From Oscillospiraceae bacterium (lineage in GTDB: Bacteria; Bacillota; Clostridia; Oscillospirales; Oscillospiraceae), in assembly GCA_017527825.1 (NCBI GenBank), contig JAFXPO010000018.1:1-37971 (forward strand): a stretch of DNA of 37,971 nt, given 5' to 3'. Of the stretch, positions 16,743 through 24,211 are shown piece by piece. A program made the position numbers and the translations under genes. Below the pieces are notes generated by a model. It was given only the letters and a program-made list of their open reading frames with translations, made no database searches and was not told where the DNA came from. Each line of letters begins with the position of its first letter. The first letter of the stretch is position 1.

Positions 16743-16775
16743 AAAAGGCATCTGCCGATGGCAGATGCCTTTTTT
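16743..16775. terminator. Bidirectional terminator between the NlpC/P60 gene and trmD
   Basis: Stem AAAAGGCATCTGCC with GGCAGATGCCTTTT (16743-16756 with 16760-16773), three-base loop, T-rich run after it on both strands. The trmD stop codon abuts the stem. Confidence 0.88.
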
Positions 16776-17532
16776 ATGCTTGTTGTTCCACCTCGAGCTT
16801 TGCCTCCGCCAGCAGCTTTTTCTCCTGCTTGGTCGTGAGCTTGCTCTCGTCAAACTGCGCCCAGAGGTCAGGGCGGCGTACCATGGTGCGTTTCCAGCTC
16901 TCCTTGCGCCGCCACTTCGCCACATTCTCGTGGTGGCCGGAGATCAGCACGTCGGGTACGCGGCGTCCGTGCCACTCGTCCGGGCGGGAATACTGCGGAT
17001 ATTCCAGCAGCCCATCCCAGTGGGACTCCTCGGTGAAGCACTCCTCCTCAGGCAGAACCCCCGGCACCATGCGGCACACGCAGTCCGTCAGCGCCATGGC
17101 GGGAATCTCGCCGCCGGTGACAACAAAGTCGCCCATGGAGATTTCCTCGTCCACGCACTCGTCGAGGAAGCGCTGATCCACGCCCTCATAGTGCCCGCAG
17201 ACAAGGATCAGATGATCGTAGCGCTCCTTCAGCTCCCGCGCCACTGTCTGCGTGAACACGCGCCCGCAGGGCGAGAGATAGATCGTGTGCCCCGCGCCAT
17301 ACTTTTCCACAATGTCGGCATGGCAGCGGTAAAGCGGGTCCGCCTGCATAACCGCGCCGCGCCCGCCGCCGTAGGGGTAGTCGTCCACCTGCATCTGCTT
17401 GTTGGTGGTGTAGGCGCGGATTTGGTGGGTCTGGATGGCGATATGCCCCCGCTCCTGCGCGCGTCCCAAAATGCTGACGTTCAGCATGGCGTCCACAGAC
17501 TCCGGGAACAGCGTCATAATGTCGATTCTCAT
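16774..17532 (-). CDS. trmD: tRNA (guanine-N1)-methyltransferase TrmD
   Basis: Methylates G37 next to the anticodon using SAM, preventing frameshifts. The SPOUT enzyme of 252 residues has the conserved DDYPYGGGRGAVMQ (50-63), SPCGRVFTQ (87-95) and CGHYEGVDQR (112-121) forming the trefoil knot, and SMGDFVVTGGE (132-142) with the catalytic Asp. The C-terminal domain follows. Start ATG at 17532 overlaps the rimM stop by four bases (ATGA). It is the last gene of the ylxM-ffh-rpsP-khpA-rimM-trmD operon. rplS, often next, is absent. Confidence 0.97.
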   Translation of the reverse strand: MRIDIMTLFPESVDAMLNVSILGRAQERGHIAIQTHQIRAYTTNKQMQVDDYPYGGGRGAVMQADPLYRCHADIVEKYGAGHTIYLSPCGRVFTQTVARELKERYDHLILVCGHYEGVDQRFLDECVDEEISMGDFVVTGGEIPAMALTDCVCRMVPGVLPEEECFTEESHWDGLLEYPQYSRPDEWHGRRVPDVLISGHHENVAKWRRKESWKRTMVRRPDLWAQFDESKLTTKQEKKLLAEAKLEVEQQA

Positions 17533-18071
17533 GCCTCGTCCGTCTCCAATCCCTCGATCATGTGCACAATGATTTCCCGCGACGTGGTGTTGATATCGTT
17601 GACGAAGATATCCTTCACCGCGGGGATCAGATAGGTTTTCTCCGGTCCCTTGACACGGTACAGCTTATGGGCGGGATAGGTCAGCACCTCGGTGACCGTA
17701 CCGACGTAAGTGTGAGGAAAATAATTGAACACATTCATGCCGACGAGTTCCTCGTCGAAATACTCGCCCTTAGGCAGACGCACGTCCTCGCGCTTGATGG
17801 ACAGCACCTTGGTTTTGAGCGCCGCCGCGGCGTCCATATCCGTGATCTCCGGCAGCGTCATCAGCACCATCTCGCCGTGAACCCGCTTACTCAACGGACG
17901 GAACGGCGTGCCGTCCAGATAGAATGTCTTGAACGTGCACAGCCGCTCCGCGCTGACGTCCCACGGCTGCACCTTGACCTCGCCGCGCACGCCGTGCGTG
18001 TTGACGATCTGACCCACCTCAATGAACTCCGGCGCCGGAGCCGGCGCGGGGGCTTTGTCAAATAGACCCAT
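17529..18071 (-). CDS. rimM: Ribosome maturation factor RimM
   Basis: Assists 30S subunit maturation, binding ribosomal protein S19. The 180-residue protein has the N-terminal RimM domain (about 15-95, with EVGQIVNTHGVRGEVKVQPW at 16-35) and the C-terminal PRC-barrel (about 100-170, with DEELVGMNVF and YLIPAVKDIFVNDIN). A short Ala-Pro-rich N-terminus of about 12 residues precedes the conserved part. Start ATG at 18071 follows AAGGAGC. The trmD start overlaps its stop. A perfect hairpin lies just upstream in the gap after khpA. Confidence 0.95.
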   Translation of the reverse strand: MGLFDKAPAPAPAPEFIEVGQIVNTHGVRGEVKVQPWDVSAERLCTFKTFYLDGTPFRPLSKRVHGEMVLMTLPEITDMDAAAALKTKVLSIKREDVRLPKGEYFDEELVGMNVFNYFPHTYVGTVTEVLTYPAHKLYRVKGPEKTYLIPAVKDIFVNDINTTSREIIVHMIEGLETDEA

Positions 18072-18086
18072 AGTTGCTCCTTTATG

Positions 18087-18116
18087 GCAAAAGCGGCTCT
18101 TTTGAGCCGCTTTTGC
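18087..18116 (-). other. Perfect intercistronic hairpin between khpA and rimM
   Basis: Perfect 13-bp stem (18087-18099 with 18104-18116) and a four-base loop. On the transcribed strand the 3' arm contains TTTT but is followed by GCCATAAAGG, so it is not a full terminator. It could be an attenuator, a processing site or an RNA-stability element in the operon. Confidence 0.7.
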
Positions 18117-18119
18117 ACG

Positions 18120-18350
18120 TCAATCAACAATATCCACGGAAACCTTGACGCCGGTGCGCTGGGCGTAGGAGCGCATGATCGTGCGGATCTCCTTGGCAAT
18201 GCGACCCTGACGACCGATGACCTTGCCCATATCGTCGGGGTTAACGCGCAGCTCCAGCGTGAGTTCGTCCGTACCCTGCACCTCCGTGACCGTCACGTCG
18301 TCTGGATGTTCGACCAGGCTGCGGGCGATGTAGAGCAGCAAGTCCTTCAT
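18120..18350 (-). CDS. khpA: RNA-binding KH-domain protein KhpA
   Basis: Single KH domain protein of 76 residues (also called YlqC). It partners with KhpB in Gram-positives and affects cell elongation and sRNA-mRNA contacts. The GxxG loop is visible in GKVIGRQGRIAKEI (42-55). Start ATG at 18350 has only a distant, weak GGGGGT site, so translation may be coupled to rpsP, whose stop is 19 bases upstream. Its position between rpsP and rimM is the standard one. Confidence 0.93.
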   Translation of the reverse strand: MKDLLLYIARSLVEHPDDVTVTEVQGTDELTLELRVNPDDMGKVIGRQGRIAKEIRTIMRSYAQRTGVKVSVDIVD

Positions 18351-18369
18351 ATTCTGAACGACCCCCGCT

Positions 18370-18612
18370 TTAGTTGAGCGCGCCGACTCTCTTCAGAAGC
18401 GCGCGGACGGTCTCGGTGGGCTGAGCGCCGGTCTTGATCCACTCAAGAGCGCGATCGGTGTCAATCTTGATCTCAGCGGGGCTGACGCAGGGGTTGTAGG
18501 TGCCCAGCTCCTCGATGAAGCGACCGTCACGGGGATAACGGCTGTCAGCGACGACGACGCGATAGTAAGGAGCCTTCTTGGCGCCCATTCTGCGAAGACG
18601 AATTTTAACCAT
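18370..18612 (-). CDS. rpsP: 30S ribosomal protein S16
   Basis: Structural protein of the small ribosomal subunit, binding 16S rRNA. The 80 residues contain the family start [18 protein letters not shown] and the central [18 protein letters not shown], and have normal length. Start ATG at 18612 has GGAGG nine bases upstream. It follows ffh after 67 bases that hold an imperfect hairpin. Confidence 0.97.
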   Translation of the reverse strand: MVKIRLRRMGAKKAPYYRVVVADSRYPRDGRFIEELGTYNPCVSPAEIKIDTDRALEWIKTGAQPTETVRALLKRVGALN

Positions 18613-18647
18613 GGTGAATTTCCTCCAAAAATAATGTGTTTTTTATT

Positions 18648-18674
18648 TTGATAAAATGCTTGGCATTGAATCAA
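18648..18674 (-). other. Imperfect hairpin in the ffh-rpsP gap
   Basis: Arms TTGATAAAATGC (18648-18659) and GCATTGAATCAA (18663-18674) pair at ten of twelve positions, with a two-base internal mismatch and a three-base loop. No T-run follows on the minus strand. It could be a leader element for rpsP or an mRNA-processing stem. Confidence 0.4.
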
Positions 18675-18679
18675 CGTTC

Positions 18680-20059
18680 TTATCTCAGACGCTTTTTGCG
18701 ACCGAAGCCGTGCATGCGACCTCCGCCGCCGAGACCCGGAATCCCGCCGAGGCCCTTGGGTATCTTGCCGCTGGAGAGCTGTCTGGTGAGCTGCTGCATC
18801 ATCTCAAACTGCTTGAGCAGCCGGTTGACGTCCACCACCTCAAGCCCGCAGCCCGCCGCGATGCGCTTCTTGCGGCTGGGACCGATCACTTTGGGATTCT
18901 CCCGCTCCTCCGGGGTCATGGAAAGGATGATCGCTTCGGTGTGCGCCATCATCTTCGGGTCGATCTCCGTGGACTGCATCTGTTTGCCGAGCTGTCCCGG
19001 CATCATTTCCGCAATATGACTCAAATCGCCCATCTTCTTGATCTGAAGAAGCTGGTCATAGTAGTCCTGAAGGGTGAAGCGGTTCTTGCGAATCTTCTCC
19101 TCCAGCTTTTTCGCCTGCTCCTCGTCAAAGGTCTGCTCCGCCTTCTCGATGAGAGAAAGCACATCGCCCATGCCGAGGATGCGGGACGCCATACGGTCGG
19201 GGTGGAACGGCTCAATCATGTCCAGCTTCTCGCCCGTACCGATGAACTTGATGGGCTTGCCCGTCGCCGCGCGAATCGAGAGTGCCGCGCCGCCGCGGGC
19301 GTCGCCGTCCAACTTGGTGAGCACCACGCCGTCGATGCCGAGCGCCTCGTCAAAGGCGGTGGCTGCGTTGACCGCGTCCTGACCGGTCATGGCGTCGACC
19401 ACCAGCAGAATCTCGCTGGGCTTCACCGCCGCCTTGACGCGCTTGAGCTCGTTCATCAGCTCCTCGTCGATATGAAGCCGGCCGGCGGTATCGAGCATCA
19501 CGACGTCGTTCCCGTGATCCTTGGCGTAGCGAATCGCCTCTTGCGCAATCTTGACCGGGTCGATCTGCCCCATCTCAAACACCGGCAGGTCAAGCTGCTT
19601 GCCCACGACCTGCAGCTGCGTGATCGCCGCGGGGCGATACACGTCGCAGGCGACGAGCAGCGGACGCTTGCCCTGCTGCGAGCGGATGAGTCCCGCAAGC
19701 TTGGCGACGTTGGTGGTCTTACCGGCACCCTGCAAGCCGACCATCATGATGACGCTCGGCGGCGAAGCGGCGTAGGTGAGCCGCGCGTTCGCGCCGCCCA
19801 TCAGCGCCGTCAGCTCATCGCTGACGATCTTGATGACCTGCTGCGCGGGGGTGAGGCTGTCCAGAACGTCCTGCCCCATCGCCTTTTCGCTGACCGTCGC
19901 CACAAAGTCCTTGACGACCTTGTAGCTGACGTCCGCTTCCAGCAGCGCCATGCGCACCTCGCGCATCGCAAGGCGGATATCCTCCTCGCTGACGCGTCCC
20001 TTGCCGCGCAGGTTTTTGAAGACCGAATTCAGTTTTTCGGAAAGGCCCTCAAATGCCAT
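18680..20059 (-). CDS. ffh: Signal recognition particle protein Ffh
   Basis: GTPase subunit of the signal recognition particle, which recognises signal peptides on nascent chains and docks at FtsY. The 459 residues have the N domain (1-95), the G domain with G1 GLQGAGKTT at 108-116, DTAGR at 190-194 and TKLDGDARGG at 248-257, and a methionine-rich M domain (about 305-430). The glycine-rich C-terminal tail GIPGLGGGGRMHGFGRKK is usual. Start ATG at 20059 has a distant AGAGGT, 15 bases after the ylxM stop. Confidence 0.97.
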   Translation of the reverse strand: MAFEGLSEKLNSVFKNLRGKGRVSEEDIRLAMREVRMALLEADVSYKVVKDFVATVSEKAMGQDVLDSLTPAQQVIKIVSDELTALMGGANARLTYAASPPSVIMMVGLQGAGKTTNVAKLAGLIRSQQGKRPLLVACDVYRPAAITQLQVVGKQLDLPVFEMGQIDPVKIAQEAIRYAKDHGNDVVMLDTAGRLHIDEELMNELKRVKAAVKPSEILLVVDAMTGQDAVNAATAFDEALGIDGVVLTKLDGDARGGAALSIRAATGKPIKFIGTGEKLDMIEPFHPDRMASRILGMGDVLSLIEKAEQTFDEEQAKKLEEKIRKNRFTLQDYYDQLLQIKKMGDLSHIAEMMPGQLGKQMQSTEIDPKMMAHTEAIILSMTPEERENPKVIGPSRKKRIAAGCGLEVVDVNRLLKQFEMMQQLTRQLSSGKIPKGLGGIPGLGGGGRMHGFGRKKRLR

Positions 20060-20074
20060 AAGTATGCAACCTCT

Positions 20075-20440
20075 TTATTCCTTGAGCGCCGCGGTCTCTT
20101 GTTCGATTGCCGCGCACAGCTCGCTCAAACGCTTGTCCTCGAAAAGACGACGGTTCATCTGCCGAATCTCTCCCACCGCCTGCTCAATCGCCTCCACATG
20201 GGGCGTATACTGCATGAAGCGCTTGACCAAGCCGGTCTTGTCCTCGATCTCGGTCATGTACGCCTCAGCACGGACGATCACGTCGCGCACCCCCTGACGG
20301 GAGATGCCGTAGTTTTCCGCGATCTCGGCGAGGGACAGATCCTCGTCATAGTAGAGCTGATAGAATTCCTTCTGCCGCTCGGTGAGAAGCTCCCCGTAAA
20401 AATCGAAGAGCATGGTCATACGGAACGTCTGGTTTTTCAC
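20075..20440 (-). CDS. ylxM: YlxM family helix-turn-helix protein
   Basis: Protein of 121 residues of the YlxM (UPF0122) family, known to sit ahead of ffh and in streptococci to interact with the signal recognition particle. An HTH is evident from LTERQKEFYQLYYDEDLSLA to GISRQGVRDVIVRAEAY (19-62), similar to sigma-70 region 4. The start is GTG at 20440, with AAGGAGG eight bases upstream; no ATG fits. First gene of the ffh-rpsP-khpA-rimM-trmD transcript. Confidence 0.93.
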   Translation of the reverse strand: MKNQTFRMTMLFDFYGELLTERQKEFYQLYYDEDLSLAEIAENYGISRQGVRDVIVRAEAYMTEIEDKTGLVKRFMQYTPHVEAIEQAVGEIRQMNRRLFEDKRLSELCAAIEQETAALKE

Positions 20441-20465
20441 TGGGAGTCCTCCTTATCAGATTCCG

Positions 20466-20487
20466 TGTAAAGTCTTATGCCTTTACA
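20466..20487. promoter_or_regulatory. Inverted repeat TGTAAAG-N8-CTTTACA in the ylxM leader
   Basis: Seven-base perfect arms (20466-20472 and 20481-20487) eight bases apart, lying a few bases after the predicted start of the ylxM transcript. A candidate operator or leader hairpin; no T-run follows. Confidence 0.4.
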
Positions 20488-20496
20488 ACAGGAATT

Positions 20497-20525
20497 AGTT
20501 TACCCTATTGTAGACCAAAAGTCAA
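20497..20525 (-). promoter_or_regulatory. Sigma-A promoter for the ylxM-ffh operon
   Basis: Minus strand: -35 TTGACT (20525-20520), 17-base spacer, -10 TAAACT (20502-20497). About 50 bases of leader precede the GTG. Confidence 0.78.
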
Positions 20526-20555
20526 GGAAAATTTGCCGAAAATCGAGATAGTTAT

Positions 20556-20587
20556 GAAAAAACGCCCGAACCGAAGTTCGGGCGTTT
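20556..20587 (-). terminator. Terminator after the stalk-domain gene
   Basis: Perfect 12-bp stem (20560-20571 with 20576-20587). On the minus strand the loop is TTCG closed by C-G, a stable UUCG tetraloop, followed by a T-run. Confidence 0.9.
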
Positions 20588-20600
20588 GATTTTCGCGTTT

Positions 20601-21491
20601 TCAATCCATGTAAGGCTTGTCGGTTTCGATGTAGATGCCGCGCTCCGCGCTCCAGCCGACGTTGAAGCCCAGCGCCATGCCGATATCGCGCAGTTTGAAA
20701 TAGGTGTAACCGCCGCCTTCATCATCATTCAACAGAATTCTGTTACGCATATACTCGGTCGGTTCGCCATCGATATTCAGCCCGGTCAAATTGGAATGAT
20801 AGGCACGGTCGCCGGAAAACGGCGTCGTCATCTCGCTGCCGTTGGGAACGTAGGGGGTCTTTGTCTCGATGTTCACCTCGCCGTTCCAGCCGACGTTGAA
20901 CTGTGCCGCCGTGCCGTTGAGCAGGCTGGCGAGGTCACGCAGCTTAACATAGTTCGTCTCATTGCCGTTCTCGTCCTTGAGCGCGTAGGCAGGCAGTGTG
21001 ACACTCTTGCCGTCGAGCTCGACCGTCTGCGTGCGCGCGTAAGCAATGGGCTTTACATGGCGCAGGACGCAACTGAAGATGGCGTCGCCATCCTGCGTGA
21101 TCTCATAGTAGGCGGAGTACCCTTCCGTGTCCGTCTCGTAAAAGTAATAAGAGAAGGACGAATATGGACCAGGCGTAAACCCTTCTCTGATGAATCTGTT
21201 CCAATCATACTGAAACTTGCGACCGCCAACCGTGCCGGTGCCATCCGCGTTCTGGGTGAACTCATAAATGGTGACGGCGGTCCCCTCTGTGAATCCAAAT
21301 CTCGTCACATCCTTATATTCTCCAATGCCATACACCGGAACAATCTTCCCGTCGACCTTCACCGTGCCCAGGGGCTCGGCGTCCATAAACTCAACGTTGT
21401 AGTCAGAAATCCAAAGGTATTCCGCAGAGGCAGGAGCGGCGAGGGCAAAGGCAAGCGTCAGCGCGAGGATCATTGACAGTAGCTTTTTCAT
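20601..21491 (-). CDS. Secreted stalk-domain protein (copper amine oxidase N-terminal-like repeats)
   Basis: Exported protein of 296 residues with a clear signal peptide (1-23, cleavage after ASA). Residues 24-150 show no domain I recognise and are rich in Tyr, Phe and Gly. The C-terminal half holds two copies of the stalk-type repeat at about 154-209 and 236-291, with cores YVKLRDLASLLNGT and YFKLRDIGMALGFN, each ending in FNVGW and an IET strand. Such repeats occur in many surface proteins of Oscillospiraceae and Paenibacillaceae, and catalytic activity is not implied. Start ATG at 21491 has AAAGGAG. It stands alone, with its own promoter and UUCG terminator. Role unknown; wall or surface attachment is inferred. 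Confidence 0.85.
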   Translation of the reverse strand: MKKLLSMILALTLAFALAAPASAEYLWISDYNVEFMDAEPLGTVKVDGKIVPVYGIGEYKDVTRFGFTEGTAVTIYEFTQNADGTGTVGGRKFQYDWNRFIREGFTPGPYSSFSYYFYETDTEGYSAYYEITQDGDAIFSCVLRHVKPIAYARTQTVELDGKSVTLPAYALKDENGNETNYVKLRDLASLLNGTAAQFNVGWNGEVNIETKTPYVPNGSEMTTPFSGDRAYHSNLTGLNIDGEPTEYMRNRILLNDDEGGGYTYFKLRDIGMALGFNVGWSAERGIYIETDKPYMD

Positions 21492-21544
21492 ACGTTGTTC
21501 TCCTTTGTGATAATTTTGAGTTTGGATATTTGCATCTAGTTTGT

Positions 21545-21572
21545 ATTATATCTGGCGCGGAAAAAAAAGCAA
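21545..21572 (-). promoter_or_regulatory. Sigma-A promoter for the stalk-domain gene
   Basis: Minus strand: -35 TTGCTT (21572-21567), 16-base spacer, consensus -10 TATAAT (21550-21545). The leader is about 45 bases. Confidence 0.7.
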
Positions 21573-21620
21573 GCGCATTGGCAATTTTTTTCAAAAGCTG
21601 TGGTATTCCTTGTGTTTTCG

Positions 21621-21629
21621 TGTTATCCT
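21621..21629 (+). promoter_or_regulatory. Possible extended -10 promoter for yfmF-yfmH-lgt
   Basis: TGTTATCCT fits an extended -10 (TGnTATNNT). No convincing -35 lies upstream. Confidence 0.35.
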
Positions 21630-21668
21630 AGGGAACGGCAAAGAAATCCGCAAAAGAAAGGGTATTTT

Positions 21669-22937
21669 ATGCGAACAGTTCGAAAGGAGCTATCTCCCGG
21701 GGTATTTTTCAACTACATTCCCGCAAAAAAGTTCAAAAACGGTCTCTTGTCCGTTCAATTGCTGATGCCGATTTCCGCCGAGACCGTCGCGCCGGGGGCG
21801 CTGCTGCCCGCGGTGCTGCGGCGCGGCACGGAGCGCTGCCGCGACATGCGCGCGCTGTCCTGCGCGCTGGACCTGCTCTACGGCGCGGGGCTGAGCTACA
21901 CGGTGCGCAAAAAGGGAGAAAATCAATGCTTCGGTTTTCTCATGAGCTTCATCGACGACCAGTACGCCCTCGGCGGGGAAAAGCTGCTGGAGCCTTCCGC
22001 CGATCTGCTGGGCGAGGTGCTGCTGCGTCCTGCAACGGAGAACGGCGCGTTCCTCCCCGCCTATGTGGACGGTGAGAAGGACAACCTGACCGACGCCATC
22101 CGCTCCATCCTCGACGACAAGCGCGACTACGCCGACAAGCGTCTCATTGAGGAAATGTGCCGCGGTGAACGCTACGGCATCCCGCGTCTTGGCACCGAGG
22201 AAGCCGTCGCCGCGCTGGACAGCGCCGCGCTCTACGATTTCTACCAGCGCATTTTGATGACCGCGCACATGGAGCTGTTCTATTGCGGCAGCGCGGAGCA
22301 AGAGCGCGTGGAGGACGCGCTGCGTCACGGTCTCCGGGGTCTGCCCCACGGCGAGCGCGTCGAGCCTACCCGCTCCATACGCGTTGCCGCGCCCGCGCAG
22401 CCGCGCTATCTTGACGAGACGATGGACGTGACGCAGGGCAAGCTGTCGCTTGGCTTCCGCGCACCCGCCGAGGACGAGCACGCGATGCTGCTGGCAAACC
22501 TCGTCTTTGGCGGATACAGCAATTCCAAGCTCTTCCTCAATGTGCGGGAAAAGCTGTCGCTGTGCTACTACGCCTCCAGCGCCTACCACCGCTCCAAGGG
22601 GATCGTCACGGTGTCGTCCGGCATCGAATTCGCGGACTATCAACGTGCGCACGACGAGATTCTCTCCCAGCTCAAAGCCGTACAGGCGGGCGATTTCGAG
22701 CCGCGGGAGCTGGACGGCGCAAAGAGTGTGCTCATCAACGCAATCCGCTCCCGCGAGGACTCCGGCATGCGCATGGAGGAAAACACCCTCGGTCAAGCCG
22801 CCACCGGCCTGTGGGAGGACGAAGAGACGCTGATCGCGGATTTGCAGGCGGTGACGCCGGAACGCGTTGCCGCGGCGGCGCAGAGCATGGCATTGGACAC
22901 TGTGTATTTTCTCAAGGGAGAAGGTGACGCCAAATGA
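21669..22937 (+). CDS. yfmF: M16-family peptidase-like protein YfmF (non-catalytic partner)
   Basis: Protein of 422 residues of the M16 (pitrilysin-like) superfamily, matching YfmF. It lacks the zinc motif HxxEH in its N-terminal domain: the corresponding region reads PGALLPAVLRRGTERC. It is therefore probably the inactive partner that pairs with YfmH. YfmF and YfmH have been linked in Bacillus subtilis to the 5-aminopentanol modification of elongation factor P. The C-terminal M16 domain (about 215-400) retains GGYSNSKLFLNVREKLSLCY. The frame extends upstream, but the ATG at 21669 with AAAGAAAGGG before it is preferred. Its stop overlaps the yfmH ATG by four bases. Confidence 0.88.
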   Translation: MRTVRKELSPGVFFNYIPAKKFKNGLLSVQLLMPISAETVAPGALLPAVLRRGTERCRDMRALSCALDLLYGAGLSYTVRKKGENQCFGFLMSFIDDQYALGGEKLLEPSADLLGEVLLRPATENGAFLPAYVDGEKDNLTDAIRSILDDKRDYADKRLIEEMCRGERYGIPRLGTEEAVAALDSAALYDFYQRILMTAHMELFYCGSAEQERVEDALRHGLRGLPHGERVEPTRSIRVAAPAQPRYLDETMDVTQGKLSLGFRAPAEDEHAMLLANLVFGGYSNSKLFLNVREKLSLCYYASSAYHRSKGIVTVSSGIEFADYQRAHDEILSQLKAVQAGDFEPRELDGAKSVLINAIRSREDSGMRMEENTLGQAATGLWEDEETLIADLQAVTPERVAAAAQSMALDTVYFLKGEGDAK

Positions 22938-24211
22938 CGAAAACCGAATATCCGCGCATTGGGGAAACCGTGCTGACCGAGACGCTGCCGAACGGTCTTC
23001 GCGTCGTCATTGTGCCGAAGCCCGGCTATCGAAAGCGCTACGCGTTTTTCACCACCCGCTACGGCGGCATGGACATGAGGTTCAAGCTGGACGGCGTCTG
23101 GCACGATACGCCCGCGGGCATCGCGCACTATCTGGAGCACAAGATGTTTGACACGGAGGATGGCGACGCGATGCAGGCGCTGTCGCTGAACGGCGCGGAG
23201 CCAAACGCGTTTACCGCCAACTCCATGACCGCGTATTACTTTGACTGCACCGAGCATTTTGAGGAAAATCTCCGCGTTCTGCTCTCTTTTGTCTCCGTGC
23301 CCTATTTTACGCAGGAAAGCGTGGACAAGGAGCGCGGCATCATCGCGCAGGAGATTCGCATGACCGAAGACGGTCCCGACTGGCGGGTATACAAGAATCT
23401 GCTCGCCTGTCTCTATCGCAGCAACCCCGCCCGTGTCCCCATCGCCGGCACGGTGGAGAGCATTCAGGAGATCACGCCCGAAACGCTCTACGCCTGCCAC
23501 AAGGCGTTCTACGCGCCGTCCAACATGCTGCTGTGCGTCGTGGGCAACGTGGACGCGGACACCGTGCTCTCCATCGCGAATGAGGTGCTGCCCGCGGAGC
23601 CGGGCGAACCCATCGAGCGCGACTACGGCGCGGAGGAGGAGCTGAGCGTTTTCCAGAAGTCCATGACCTTCCCGATGGAGATTGCCTCGCCGCAATTCCT
23701 CGTGGGCTTCAAGTGTCCCGCCGGGGACGACGATCTGTTCCGCCAGAGTCTCATCGGAGAGCTCGCCTGCGACATTCTGCTGGGCGACTCCTCCCCGCTC
23801 TTTATGCGCCTTTATGACGAGGGGCTCATCAACGGCAGCTTCGGCGGCGACTTCGACCAGCTCCCCGGCGTTGCGTACCTTTTCGCCGGCGGCGAGTGCA
23901 AGGAGCCGGAGAAGGTTTCTCAGGCCATCATGGACGAAGCGGCGCGTCTTGCCCGCGAGGGCGTGGACGAAACCTTCTACCAGCAGATCCGCCGCGCGAA
24001 CTTCGGCGCGTCGCTGCGCTCGCTGGGCTCCTTTGAGAATATCGCCGTTGGCATGGCGGACGGCTATTTCCGCGGCTTCGACCCCTACCGCTTCCCGGAG
24101 GTCTACGATTCCATCACCAAGGCGGACATTGAGGCGTTCCTGCGGGAAAACATCGTGGAGGAACGCCGCGCGATCTCCATGCTGGTGCCAAAAAGCGAGG
24201 CGAACGCATGA
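22934..24211 (+). CDS. yfmH: M16-family zinc peptidase YfmH
   Basis: Catalytic partner of YfmF, 425 residues. The inverted zinc motif is AHYLEHKMF, with H65, E68 and H69. The downstream glutamates E133 and E140 in ERGIIAQE are seven residues apart, as in other M16 enzymes; E140 is the probable third ligand. The C-terminal domain retains SSPLFMRLYDEGLINGSFG. The pair is associated with processing of the elongation factor P modification in Bacillus. No efp gene is in the window. Overlapping starts (ATGA at 22934 and at 24208) couple it to yfmF and lgt. Confidence 0.9.
   Translation: MTKTEYPRIGETVLTETLPNGLRVVIVPKPGYRKRYAFFTTRYGGMDMRFKLDGVWHDTPAGIAHYLEHKMFDTEDGDAMQALSLNGAEPNAFTANSMTAYYFDCTEHFEENLRVLLSFVSVPYFTQESVDKERGIIAQEIRMTEDGPDWRVYKNLLACLYRSNPARVPIAGTVESIQEITPETLYACHKAFYAPSNMLLCVVGNVDADTVLSIANEVLPAEPGEPIERDYGAEEELSVFQKSMTFPMEIASPQFLVGFKCPAGDDDLFRQSLIGELACDILLGDSSPLFMRLYDEGLINGSFGGDFDQLPGVAYLFAGGECKEPEKVSQAIMDEAARLAREGVDETFYQQIRRANFGASLRSLGSFENIAVGMADGYFRGFDPYRFPEVYDSITKADIEAFLRENIVEERRAISMLVPKSEANA

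Noticed and set aside
18656..20470. A 604-codon open frame antisense to ffh and ylxM
   Set aside because: It runs across two conserved genes in the opposite direction and has no start signal or motifs.
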